From assembly GCA_963789215.1 (NCBI GenBank), contig CAWBJY010000014.1, positions 110,163 through 174,162 of the forward strand: a DNA stretch of 64,000 nucleotides. The letters are read 5' to 3'. The stretch's first letter is position 1. Every line of letters begins with the position of its first letter. The position numbers and the translations under genes are program-made. Under the pieces are notes generated by a model, which had not been told where the DNA came from, did no database searches, and saw only the letters and a list, made by a program, of their open reading frames with translations. Shown here piece after piece: positions 43,407 to 52,143 of this stretch. This DNA is from Phormidesmis sp963789215 (lineage in GTDB: Bacteria; Cyanobacteriota; Cyanobacteriia; Phormidesmidales; Phormidesmidaceae).

Positions 43407-44714
43407 CTAAATCACCAGTCCTTGCCCCGTACACCACAGCATCATCAAACCAGCCTGCAAAACGCAGAACGTAGCGGTAATAGCGCGATCGCTCCACCGC
43501 CTGCTCGCCATCAGCGCCAATCCGATATACAGCGGAAAAATAGGCACCGTAAACCTAGGCATAGAAGCGATTCCAGCCGACAGCGGGATCAAAATAGAAT
43601 ACAGGCCAAACAGCCAATAAGAGAACCCAATCGCGCGATAAAAGCGCATTAGAACCCCAAAGGCCGCCAGAAAAAAGCAGATTTCCAGAAGCTTCTTAAA
43701 GCTTTGCTCAGCCACAGCCTGACTCATTGCCAGCCACAAAGACGATACCGGATCCATCACCTCTCGGTCCCAAGCGGCCTGGTTATCCTTAAAGAACAGA
43801 AAATCGCCCGTTAACCGGTAGCTATAAAACGAGAACGCAGCTAGCCCCAAAGGCACCAGCAGCACAAACAAGCTGTTCCAGCGAATAGCCCTAGGCCGGA
43901 ACCGGATGCTGCGCATATACTCAAACGCCAGCGGCAGCACAATCAACACGCCCAAAGCCCGAGTTGCCGATAAAGCCGCACCGCACACCCCAGCTAGCCA
44001 CCACTGACGCCGCCTAGCTAGATAAAAGCAGAGCAGCGTTAGGCAAAGATAAAGCGACTCCGTAAACAGCCCCGACAGCACAAACGAAATCGGAAACAAA
44101 AATACGTACTTTACGGCCCGGCGAGCTATCCTTTTGCCGTGATCTAGCTTCACCAATAAATACAAAAGGTAGCAAGAAAGCAGCAGACAAAGGTTAGAGA
44201 TCAGCAGCCCAGCCACAAAATAATCACCGCCTGTCAAATAGCCCACAAGCTTAATTAGAAGCGGATAGAGCGGAAAAAAGACCAAATTGGTTTGCGTCGG
44301 AAATTCTGGCAGCCTGCCCACCGTAGAGTAGCCATTCTGAACAATGTCCATATACCAATACGAATCCCAAACGCCCCACATATCCAGCCAGGGGAACGGC
44401 GAAAGCGCCGCTGATTTGCCAATCGGATTAAGTGAAAATACGGACTGCGCAACTAGACCCACGAGCACCAGTACGAGCCGAGTCACGATAAACATTAGCC
44501 CAATGTAGCGCAGGTCTTGAAGTATTCGTTTGCCGCGCAGGGTGCGTCTATTAGCAGCACCGCGACGGGCTAATCCGGCTGGATGGCTAACCGCCTGACT
44601 CGTTGCCTGGCGGGGCATTTGGCCCAATATCGGAGAAGTCTCAGCTTGACGACTAGAGTCATCAGCAGTTTTCGAAGAAGCTAGGCTATGAGAATGATGA
44701 GAATTCATGGTCAA
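43407..44714 (-). CDS. PIG-V-like membrane mannosyltransferase
   Basis: 435 residues with about nine hydrophobic segments. The conserved catalytic loop after the first helix reads FPWLDMWGVWDSYWYMDI, with the acidic residue typical of GT-C enzymes, followed by QNGY and FFPLYPLLIKL. These are features of the Gpi18/PIG-V mannosyltransferase family, which transfers sugars from polyprenyl-phosphate donors on the outer membrane face. The first 60 residues are polar and low complexity. The acceptor is unknown. Confidence 0.75.
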   Translation of the reverse strand: MTMNSHHSHSLASSKTADDSSRQAETSPILGQMPRQATSQAVSHPAGLARRGAANRRTLRGKRILQDLRYIGLMFIVTRLVLVLVGLVAQSVFSLNPIGKSAALSPFPWLDMWGVWDSYWYMDIVQNGYSTVGRLPEFPTQTNLVFFPLYPLLIKLVGYLTGGDYFVAGLLISNLCLLLSCYLLYLLVKLDHGKRIARRAVKYVFLFPISFVLSGLFTESLYLCLTLLCFYLARRRQWWLAGVCGAALSATRALGVLIVLPLAFEYMRSIRFRPRAIRWNSLFVLLVPLGLAAFSFYSYRLTGDFLFFKDNQAAWDREVMDPVSSLWLAMSQAVAEQSFKKLLEICFFLAAFGVLMRFYRAIGFSYWLFGLYSILIPLSAGIASMPRFTVPIFPLYIGLALMASRRWSDRAITATFCVLQAGLMMLWCTGQGLVI

Positions 44715-44900
44715 GCTACTGAGACACCGAGTCTTATTGATACAGACTTAATACTGTTCTAGCTCATAAGTCTCATTTCAGAACAAAAAATGTAAATTTA
44801 AGAACTCAGTATATGAATACTTCGTGTTGCGCCAGCTTGGAATTTCGCCGTCCCAACGCTAAACCAGCGCTAAAGTAAAGACATCGCTTTCCCCAAAACC

Positions 44901-46031
44901 ATGCCTAGAGCCATCGGTATCCGCACCGCCCAAAACACGTCAGAGCGACTCACGGGTCAAATTCACGTCTACGATGGCGAAGGCAAAGGCAAGTCTCAAG
45001 TGGCCCTAGGCGTCGTGCTGCGCTCTATTGGTCTGGGCATTCACCAGGTTGCAGAAAGCCGGGTGCTGCTGCTGCGATTCCTCAAAGGCCCTGGCCGCAC
45101 CTACGATGAAGACGCCGCCATAGAAGCCCTACAGCGCGGATTTCCTCACTTAATAGACCAGGTGCGCACCGGCCGCGCTGAGTTTTTCGGCCCCGAAGAC
45201 ATCACCCAATTCGACCGCCAAGAAGCCCAGCGCGGCTGGGATATTGCTAAGGGTGCGATCGCCTCCGGACTCTATTCCGTTGTCGTCCTAGACGAAATTA
45301 ACCCCGTACTCGATCTCGATTTGCTCTCCATCTCAGATGTGATCAAGTCGCTAAAAAACAAACCCGACCATTTAGAAGTCATTGCCACCGGGCGCGGTGC
45401 ACCGCCAGAACTCATCGAGATTGCCGATTTGCACTCAGAGATGAAGCCCCAAATCCACCAATCTGCCGCCGAGATTGGCATTGAGGGCATTGAAATCTAC
45501 ACCGGAGACGGCAAAGGTAAATCTACCAGCGCCCTGGGCAAGGCCCTGCAGGCCATCGGCAAAGGCATCAGTCAAGATAAGTCCCACCGCGTCCTGGTCA
45601 TCCAGTGGCTAAAAGGCGGCAAAGGCTACACCGAAGACGCCGCGATCGCCGCCCTGCGCAAAAGCTACCCCCACCTCGTAGACCACCAGCGCTGTGGCCG
45701 CGACGCCATCGTCTGGCGCGGTCAGCAGCAGCCCATCGACTATGTAGAAGCCGAACGCGGCTGGGAAATTGCCTGCACTGCGATCGCCTCCGGCCTCTAC
45801 AAAACCATCATCCTCGACGAGCTAAACCCCACCGTCGATTTAGAACTCATCCCCGAACAGCCCATCATCCAAACCCTACTGCGCAAGCCCAAGGGCACCG
45901 AAGTCATCATCACCGGACGCTGCAAAAACCAGCCCGCCTACTTCCAGCTAGCGAGCGCCCACTCCGAAGTCTTCTGCCATAAGCACTACGCAGAGCGCGG
46001 CGTAGAACTTAAGCGCGGTGTAGATTTCTAG
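44901..46031 (+). CDS. Tandem BtuR/CobO corrinoid adenosyltransferase-like protein
   Basis: 376 residues made of two homologous P-loop domains. Domain 1 has YDGEGKGKSQVALG (about 25-38), LRFLKGPGRTYDEDAAIEAL and VVLDEINPVLDLDLL. Domain 2 has YTGDGKGKSTSALG (about 200-213), IQWLKGGKGYTEDAAIAAL and IILDELNPTVDLELI. CobO/BtuR enzymes adenosylate cobalt in corrinoids. Domain 1 has Ser-Gln in place of Ser-Thr at the end of the Walker A loop and may be catalytically weaker. Double-domain versions are known in cyanobacteria. No other cobalamin gene is nearby. Confidence 0.82.
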   Translation: MPRAIGIRTAQNTSERLTGQIHVYDGEGKGKSQVALGVVLRSIGLGIHQVAESRVLLLRFLKGPGRTYDEDAAIEALQRGFPHLIDQVRTGRAEFFGPEDITQFDRQEAQRGWDIAKGAIASGLYSVVVLDEINPVLDLDLLSISDVIKSLKNKPDHLEVIATGRGAPPELIEIADLHSEMKPQIHQSAAEIGIEGIEIYTGDGKGKSTSALGKALQAIGKGISQDKSHRVLVIQWLKGGKGYTEDAAIAALRKSYPHLVDHQRCGRDAIVWRGQQQPIDYVEAERGWEIACTAIASGLYKTIILDELNPTVDLELIPEQPIIQTLLRKPKGTEVIITGRCKNQPAYFQLASAHSEVFCHKHYAERGVELKRGVDF

Positions 46032-46040
46032 TATTTGGGG

Positions 46041-46107
46041 TGACAAAAACAGTTGGTGGCAAAAACGGTTGGCTACAAAACAGTTGACTACAAAACAGTT
46101 GGCTACA
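46041..46107. repeat. Degenerate 15-bp tandem repeat, about 4 copies
   Basis: Units around TTGGCTACAAAACAG follow one another and run into the stop codon of the alpha/beta-hydrolase gene on the minus strand. Confidence 0.75.
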
Positions 46108-46966
46108 GGTTAGCCCGCCGCAAAAACGGCACAATCACCTCACCCACTTTCTCCGCCCAGTCTTCTTGGGCATAGTGGCCCGTTTCCTCTAGCTTCACTA
46201 CATCTACGTCCTTCAGCTTCTTCGCAAAGTTCTCAGCCAAACTCACCGGCAGCCACTTATCCACGGCCCCCCAAGCAATCAGCGTTGCCCCCTCCCAGCC
46301 TTCAAAAGCGCGATCAATTTCAGCGGTAACGCCCTTCACATCTAGCTGCTTCACCGTTGCTAAAAGCGATCGCCCTGCATCCGAACTTTTCAAAAACGGC
46401 TTACGATACACTTCCAAATCAGCATCGCCCACCTCATAAGGCCCACCGCCCTCCAGCGTACGATCCACCAAAATTGGATCCTGCGTCAGCATATCGCCCA
46501 CCAGCGGAATTCCCATCTGAGAAATCTTAAACGGCAGCTTCGCCCCGCTCGTCAAAGGCGTATTCAAAATAATTAGCCGCTCAATTTTCTCTGGATGCTG
46601 AGCCGCATACAGCAGCCCCACCGAGCCTAAAAATCCCTGCACGCCCAAGGAAAACCGCTCAATTTCTAGCGCTTCCACCAGCTGCGACAGCGCATTCACA
46701 AAAGACGCTGGCTTATAGTCAAACTCTTTTTTATCCGGCTTAGACGAATAGCCATGGCCAATCCAATCAGGTGCGATCGCCCTAAACCCGGCCTCCGCCA
46801 AAGGTGCCATCACCCCTCGCCAGCTATACCCCTGCGATACCAGTCCATGCAGCAAAATTACCGGCGGCCTACGCGACTCATTCTTCGGCACACTCTCCCG
46901 ATAAAACCACCTCAACCCACCCGCCTCAATCTCCTTCTCCGCAATCTCCACTCCATTCACTTTCAT
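46103..46966 (-). CDS. Alpha/beta-hydrolase-fold protein with Gly at the nucleophile position
   Basis: 287 residues from the ATG at 46966. The oxyanion-hole motif is LLHGLVSQGYSW, the strand-6 region is IAPDWIGHGYS, an acid can be placed at WGAVDKWLP and the catalytic-type His at EETGHYAQEDW. At the nucleophile elbow, where dehalogenase-like enzymes have QDWGG or GxSxG, the sequence is VQGFLGSVG, so the nucleophile is replaced by Gly111. I recall similar proteins in other cyanobacteria with the same change. It is probably a non-catalytic or differently acting member. Confidence 0.75.
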   Translation of the reverse strand: MKVNGVEIAEKEIEAGGLRWFYRESVPKNESRRPPVILLHGLVSQGYSWRGVMAPLAEAGFRAIAPDWIGHGYSSKPDKKEFDYKPASFVNALSQLVEALEIERFSLGVQGFLGSVGLLYAAQHPEKIERLIILNTPLTSGAKLPFKISQMGIPLVGDMLTQDPILVDRTLEGGGPYEVGDADLEVYRKPFLKSSDAGRSLLATVKQLDVKGVTAEIDRAFEGWEGATLIAWGAVDKWLPVSLAENFAKKLKDVDVVKLEETGHYAQEDWAEKVGEVIVPFLRRANL

Positions 46967-47388
46967 GAGCCATTCCCTATAGAACCTCATAAAAGCTTAC
47001 CGCTCATAAGTCACAGATCTCTGAGCGCATATCTCATCCACACCGATCTCAAACTGACAGTCAAGTCAAACGTACTTTAGTGCTGTCACTCCGCTTGTCG
47101 CAGCGGCTCTATATCGCCAATGCTAAGTCCAGTCTTCTCTATATACTTCCAGTCTTCTCTATATACTTCCAGTCTTCTCTATTACGCTAAGACAAGCCAA
47201 AGATCTTTTTGAATGCAAAATCAGTTCTTGGGTTAATAAAAGGAGACATCGACGGCTGTGCCAAAAGAAAGCAATCTTCACCCTAGTCAATCCGCAGGCC
47301 AACCGCTCAAAACCGAACTGACCTAGAATGACTGGCCCAGAATGCTAGTGTAATCAAAGCGACCCTCAAGCCGATATCCGCGCCCCTC
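46967..47388. other. Divergent spacer of 420 bp
   Basis: Contains the 20-bp tandem repeat at 47129-47182 and AT-rich promoter-like DNA. No gene is seen. Confidence 0.4.
47129..47182. repeat. 20-bp tandem repeat, 2.7 copies
   Basis: CCAGTCTTCTCTATATACTT at 47129-47148 and 47149-47168, with 14 bases of a third copy at 47169-47182. Confidence 0.92.
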
Positions 47389-47832
47389 ATGAGCACCCAT
47401 TCTCCCTCAGACTCCTCAGATCTTGCCGTCGAACGCCTCAAAGAAATTCGCCCTGAACTGCTGCGGCTGCACAAAGCCCTTCTAGACTCAGAGCGCATCG
47501 TCTACGAACAGGCCAACGGCCCCATCGTCAACAGCGGCGCATTCTTCCGATTAGTCATCGACGACGACGCCTTTAGCTGGCTTCGACCTATCTCCCAGTT
47601 CATTGTCCAAATAGACGAACTCCTCGACTTGCGAAAAAAAGACAAAGTAGAACCCGAAAGCGCCTCTATTCTGCTTGAAAAAGCTCGCCTTATGCTCAAA
47701 CCCAACGAGCACTCACTGACCCCTCTTGGCGAACGCTATTTTCAAGCCATTCAGCGCGACCCTAACATTGCGCTAATACATGCCGATGTTTCGCAAAAGT
47801 TGAGAAAAAAGAACAGCATCGAAGAAGAGTAG
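47389..47832 (+). CDS. Conserved hypothetical protein, helical
   Basis: 147 residues, soluble, strongly charged and probably all-helical: VERLKEIRPELLRLHKALLDSER, then FFRLVIDDDAFSWLRPISQFIVQIDELLDL and a basic end. No signal peptide. It looks like a small protein shared by cyanobacteria, without a family name I can give. Confidence 0.55.
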   Translation: MSTHSPSDSSDLAVERLKEIRPELLRLHKALLDSERIVYEQANGPIVNSGAFFRLVIDDDAFSWLRPISQFIVQIDELLDLRKKDKVEPESASILLEKARLMLKPNEHSLTPLGERYFQAIQRDPNIALIHADVSQKLRKKNSIEEE

Positions 47833-47992
47833 TTTTTAGAAGAAAGCAACTCAAGTGCAGGCTCTTTTAAGCAACTTTAAACAATCTTGCACTTATGTAA
47901 AGCACCCGTCCCTTCCGCTGAACTCGAATTTAGGATCTAACCAACTAGCTATCTTATAATCCGCCTACAATTCGCCGGAGGAGCCATCCACA

Positions 47993-48319
47993 TTGCCTTA
48001 CGCCCTTGCCGACCGCCTTATCGAATCCTTCTTCAGCATCTTGGCCGCCTTCATCCTCTGGATACAGCCTGCGCTTCCTTACCTCTGCGCAGTCATCGCC
48101 TGGAGCCTCGTCACGGCCATCATTCTCAGCTTAGTCACCACCGCCCGCCGCAGCCTCACCAATCTGCGAAAAATTCACCAAATTCCCTGTAGCCGCTGCG
48201 CCTTCTCCACCTCAGACTATCGGCTAAAGTGCTCAGTTCGTCCCATCGATGCCTTTTCCGAAGCAGCTATCAATTGCTACGACTTCGAATCAACAGACAC
48301 AACGCAGCTAGCGCTCTAA
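47993..48319 (+). CDS. Small membrane protein with four cysteines
   Basis: 108 residues from a TTG, with GGAGGAG about ten bases upstream. A long hydrophobic region (about 10-52) is followed by a compact tail with four Cys: PCSRCAFS, YRLKCSVRP and INCYDFE. This could bind a metal or cluster, or form disulfides. I recall short cyanobacterial proteins with this pattern and no known function. Confidence 0.6.
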   Translation: MPYALADRLIESFFSILAAFILWIQPALPYLCAVIAWSLVTAIILSLVTTARRSLTNLRKIHQIPCSRCAFSTSDYRLKCSVRPIDAFSEAAINCYDFESTDTTQLAL

Positions 48320-48560
48320 ATTCACTAGCATCATCAGCCGCCCTAGCAGATACCCTCACCTCGCTTTTATAGCAAGGCTACAGTTCACTCAAAATCGAAC
48401 TCAGATCGCCTGATTGGGCAATATAACGGTGGATGTTGGAACAATTCGACATTCACTACAGAGCAGACTACGCAAGCTAGTTTACAACCCTTCAGATGGG
48501 TTAGTCTGCTTCTGGACTCGCCTATTAGTTGCCACCTACTCAGGGTATCTCCACAGCGCC

Positions 48561-49454
48561 ATGTTCTCCATCTTTATTCTGACTCACAATGAAGAGTTAG
48601 ACATTGCCGCCTGCATAGAGTCTGCGGCCCTCTGTGATGATGTCATTGTGGTCGATTCGTTTAGCAGCGATCGCACTCTAGAAATTGCCCGGCAATACCC
48701 CCACGTTCGCATCATCCAACACGCCTTCGAGAGCCACGGCAAACAGCGCACCTGGATGCTCCAAAACATAGAAACCAAGTACCGCTGGGCCTACATCTTA
48801 GAAGCCGACGAACGCCTGACCCCAGAACTCATCGCAGAATGTACTGCCGCCGCCCAGTCCGGCCAGCACGTAGGCTACTACGCCGCCGAGCGCGTCATGT
48901 TTATGAACCACTGGATCAAGCACAGCACCCAGTACCCTCGCTACCAGCTTCGCCTATTAGACAAACAGAACGTCTGGTTCGACGACTACGGCCACACCGA
49001 GCGCGAAGTCATCCAAGGTTCTCACGGCTTTCTCACCGAAACCTACCCTCACTACACCTGCGGCAAAGGCTTTAGCCGCTGGATAGAAAAGCACAACCGC
49101 TACTCTACCGACGAAGCTCGCGAAACCGTCAGGCAGCTTTCAGAGGGCACTATCCGCTGGCGAGATCTTTTCCAAGGCAAATCCGAAGTAGAGCGCCGCC
49201 ATGCCCTTAAAGATCTGTCCCTACGAATTCCCGGTCGCCCGTTCGTTCGATTCGTCTACATGTACATTTTCCTGGGCGGTATTTTAGACGGTCGTGCTGG
49301 ATTCACCTGGTGCGTACTGCAAGCATTCTACGAGTATCTAATTCTGCTGAAGGTTTGGGAGATTCGGCACGATGCTGTTCCTTTTTTGAAGGCGATCGCA
49401 CCACTGACAGACAAGCCGTCCAGCGAACAGTCATCTTCAGCGCAAACAGCATAG
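48561..49454 (+). CDS. Family 2 glycosyltransferase
   Basis: 297 residues from the ATG at 48561, where the family-typical start MFSIFILTHNEELDIAACI begins; the frame is open 147 bp further up but without similarity. The GT-A features are VIVVDSFSSDRT and ILEADERLTPELI (DxD-like EAD). A C-terminal hydrophobic stretch (VRFVYMYIFLGGILDG) may bind the membrane. It resembles transferases of the WaaE/KdtX type that modify LPS core or capsule. The acceptor is unknown. Confidence 0.82.
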   Translation: MFSIFILTHNEELDIAACIESAALCDDVIVVDSFSSDRTLEIARQYPHVRIIQHAFESHGKQRTWMLQNIETKYRWAYILEADERLTPELIAECTAAAQSGQHVGYYAAERVMFMNHWIKHSTQYPRYQLRLLDKQNVWFDDYGHTEREVIQGSHGFLTETYPHYTCGKGFSRWIEKHNRYSTDEARETVRQLSEGTIRWRDLFQGKSEVERRHALKDLSLRIPGRPFVRFVYMYIFLGGILDGRAGFTWCVLQAFYEYLILLKVWEIRHDAVPFLKAIAPLTDKPSSEQSSSAQTA

Positions 49455-49544
49455 CAAGAGACACTGACCCCACCTAGTCCCTAAATCCACTAGCGCCCCT
49501 ATCAGCTCCAGCAAAATCCCAACCGGGCAATTAGGCCAAAGCGT

Positions 49545-50063
49545 CTAAACCTTACTCTCTAAAGACTTCAAATACTCTGTATTCACCCCAGATTCCCGAG
49601 TCAGCGCAATCTTTCCGGTTCGCGCAATCTCTTTAATTCCAAACGGCTTCAGCACTTGCTCAATGGCCACTAGCTTCCCCGGATCGCCCACCACTTCAAG
49701 CGTCAAAAAATCTTCAGACACATCCACCACTCGAGCGCGAAATATTTGTGCTAGCCCCACGACCTCAGCCCGGTTCGCACCGTCTGCACTCACCTTCAGC
49801 AGCATTAGCTCTCGCTCAACGCTCGGTGTCTCTGTGATGTCACTTACCGTTAGCACGTTGATTAGCTTGTACAGCTGCTTCGCCAACTGCTCAATCACCT
49901 GGTCGTCGCCCGGCACCACCATCGTAATCCGAGAAATTCCTGGCTGCTCGGCTGGCCCTACCGCCAAGCTCTCAATATTGAATCCTCGGCGGGCAAACAA
50001 GCCGGCAATTCGGGTCAAAACGCCCGATTCATCTTCAACCAGTACAGACAGCGTATGCTTCAT
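49545..50063 (-). CDS. ilvN: Acetolactate synthase small (regulatory) subunit
   Basis: 172 residues. The N-terminal ACT domain is HTLSVLVEDESGVLTRIAGLFARRGFNIESLAVG, and a second ACT-like half follows (ELMLLKVSADGANRAEVVGLA, then VVDVSEDFLTLEVVG). It binds branched-chain amino acids and controls the large subunit in valine, leucine and isoleucine synthesis. The size is normal; the large subunit is not in the window. Also named ilvH in some annotations. Confidence 0.93.
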   Translation of the reverse strand: MKHTLSVLVEDESGVLTRIAGLFARRGFNIESLAVGPAEQPGISRITMVVPGDDQVIEQLAKQLYKLINVLTVSDITETPSVERELMLLKVSADGANRAEVVGLAQIFRARVVDVSEDFLTLEVVGDPGKLVAIEQVLKPFGIKEIARTGKIALTRESGVNTEYLKSLESKV

Positions 50064-50268
50064 TACACAAAAAATCGGAGCTTGAGTCCGCTCTAAACTG
50101 AGTGCCAGCGGCTACAGAAAGACCTCCTCTAGCGCCGACTCAAGCCATATTAACGTGACAGGGGCCATCCGCTCTAGCCCTCTATCAGGTTCTGCGGGTA
50201 AAACCATTCGCCAGCACCGCCGCGATCGCCCCATGCCGAATATACGCTAGCGCTACCCGCAAAAAAAT

Positions 50269-50946
50269 CTACGGGGACTCGGGCGAAACGGGGACGATCT
50301 GAGTAGATCCAGGTGTAGATCCAGGTGCAGCATCAGGTGCCGTTGGGTTTGGCGAAATCGGTGGCAGAGTATTTAGCGAATTTGGCTGCGTTTCAGAAGG
50401 GATTGGGGCGATCTGAACGCCACCCGGCGCCCCTTGAGGTGGCACCCCAGTTTGAGAAGGAATATCAAGGCCCTGGCGTCTGAGCGTTTCTTCTACCGTC
50501 TCGCCGCTGTTCTGCGTCGGATCGAGAGAGACATCGTTTGGCAACGTCGCTAAAGCCACGCGATCGCCTCCCACAGAGCGCAGCAGGTCTAGTACTTTCA
50601 CCACATCCTCATAGCGAGCGCTACGAGAGGCATAGAGCACAATCATCCCATTAGGCGCAATCTTTTGATGTTGTACTAGCACGTCGTACAGTAGGCCCAA
50701 CGGCACCGCACTCTTATCTACATACACTTGCCCTACGCTATCCACGCTGACATACAGGCGATCTTGAGCCGTATCTTGTAATGGCGCGCTGTTATTCACC
50801 GCTGGCAAATCCAGCTCAATCGCCTGCTGCCGCGTCAGCCCCACTGCCGCCAGAATAAAAAACGTCAAAATACAAAAGATTACGTCAATCATCGGCAAAA
50901 TTTCAATTTGCACTTCCGACTGACGCTCATCAAAATCAACTTTCAT
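50269..50946 (-). CDS. exbD: ExbD/TolR biopolymer transport protein
   Basis: 225 residues. A basic N terminus is followed by one hydrophobic helix with the essential Asp (EIQIEILPMIDVIFCILTFFIL), then the periplasmic TolR-like domain (DRLYVSVDSVGQVYVDK; RYEDVVKVLDLLRSVG). The last about 70 residues are a Pro/Ser/Thr-rich tail not found in most ExbD. Works with ExbB to couple proton flow to energy-dependent outer-membrane uptake. Confidence 0.87.
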   Translation of the reverse strand: MKVDFDERQSEVQIEILPMIDVIFCILTFFILAAVGLTRQQAIELDLPAVNNSAPLQDTAQDRLYVSVDSVGQVYVDKSAVPLGLLYDVLVQHQKIAPNGMIVLYASRSARYEDVVKVLDLLRSVGGDRVALATLPNDVSLDPTQNSGETVEETLRRQGLDIPSQTGVPPQGAPGGVQIAPIPSETQPNSLNTLPPISPNPTAPDAAPGSTPGSTQIVPVSPESP

Positions 50947-51066
50947 CGCTCACGTCCTCTCGAGGGCTGTTCACTGCTTAACCGCATTCTTTTGCACTAA
51001 CCGTCTGCCATTCAAGGGCAGCGCGAATAACCGTATCACCGCCCTCAAAAGAAACTTCCATCCGCT

Positions 51067-51825
51067 CTAAAACGTAGACGGCTTCTCTTCCTCTTTAAAG
51101 TCCGGAGCAAGCGGCAAATCTACCGTTGGAGAAGGCGGCGTGTTGACTAAATTCTCGCTGAGCAAACTAGGCTTACCGTCGGTAAATGCCCACGCCTGGC
51201 GGTAAAGCAGCTCTAGCTCGTTACCTGAGAGCTGAAACATCTTGGCCTGACCAAAAATAAAGCCCTGAAACAAACGGTAAAACGCCAGGCTAGCGATCGC
51301 GATCGCCAGTCCAAAAGCCGTACTAATTAGCGCAGCGCCAATCCCTAAACCCGTCTCTGCCGTCGCGTTTGCAACCCCTAGATCTTGAGGGTTAATCGCA
51401 TCTAGAGAGCGAATTAGACCAATCACCGTACCGAATAGTCCCAGCATTGGAGAAAGCGCAATCACCGCCTCTAAAACCTTGTCGCCTCGGCGCATAGACG
51501 CCAGTTCCGCGCTAGCCGACGTTTCTAACGCCAGCTTAAAAACCTCAGGATCTTGATCTTTCAGCTTCAGCGCTGAAAATAAGAAGCGACCCATCGGTAG
51601 CTGCGCCGATCTTTGTGCTAGCGCCGAAGCCGCCAACCATTCGCGCCGAGCGGCCTCTAATACGCGTCCAGACACTTCTCGTTCGCGCGTCAAAACTCTA
51701 GACCAAAACCAAATTCGCTCCAGAATGATACCCAAAGCCAAAATCGATAAAAAGAGTAGCGGCCACCTAGTCGGCCCCGCCTTCTCCCATACATCTGCAA
51801 TATCCACTGTCTTCCTCCTAGACAC
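51067..51825 (-). CDS. exbB: ExbB/TolQ/MotA-family proton channel subunit
   Basis: 252 residues with three hydrophobic segments. The conserved channel region is LEAVIALSPMLGLFGTVIGLIRSL, followed by the TAETGLGIGAALISTAFGLAIAI helix. Together with the ExbD gene 120 bp downstream it forms the motor that powers TonB-like import. No TonB or receptor gene is next to them. Confidence 0.87.
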   Translation of the reverse strand: MSRRKTVDIADVWEKAGPTRWPLLFLSILALGIILERIWFWSRVLTREREVSGRVLEAARREWLAASALAQRSAQLPMGRFLFSALKLKDQDPEVFKLALETSASAELASMRRGDKVLEAVIALSPMLGLFGTVIGLIRSLDAINPQDLGVANATAETGLGIGAALISTAFGLAIAIASLAFYRLFQGFIFGQAKMFQLSGNELELLYRQAWAFTDGKPSLLSENLVNTPPSPTVDLPLAPDFKEEEKPSTF

Positions 51826-52143
51826 ACCAAAAATACTTTTGGTCGCTTTCTACCCACGTCTGCAACATTTGTCAGGTTGTCTTAAAGCAGTCATATCAGC
51901 GCAAGGCCTTATATAGCTGCAAATAACCCAACCTACGAAACGCAAATGCATCCGCACTTCGCTACATGCGGTTATTTTCAGCCTTAGTGTAGAGCATAGA
52001 GGGATAGCCCTCACCACCTTATTGTCCACTTTATCGGCTGATTTCATAGCCATACGATAGACGCATCGCTAAATCCGCTCGAAAATTTTAGATCAAACCA
52101 CCTGTAAAAGTGTCTAATCGAACTCTCTGCCGAAACAAACGCC
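51826..52143. other. Spacer of 318 bp
   Basis: Lies between lpxB and exbB on the same strand and presumably holds the exbB promoter. No repeat, hairpin or gene is seen. Confidence 0.4.

Noticed and set aside
47129..47182. CRISPR array
   Set aside because: The 20-bp units follow one another without spacers, and no cas gene is in the window.
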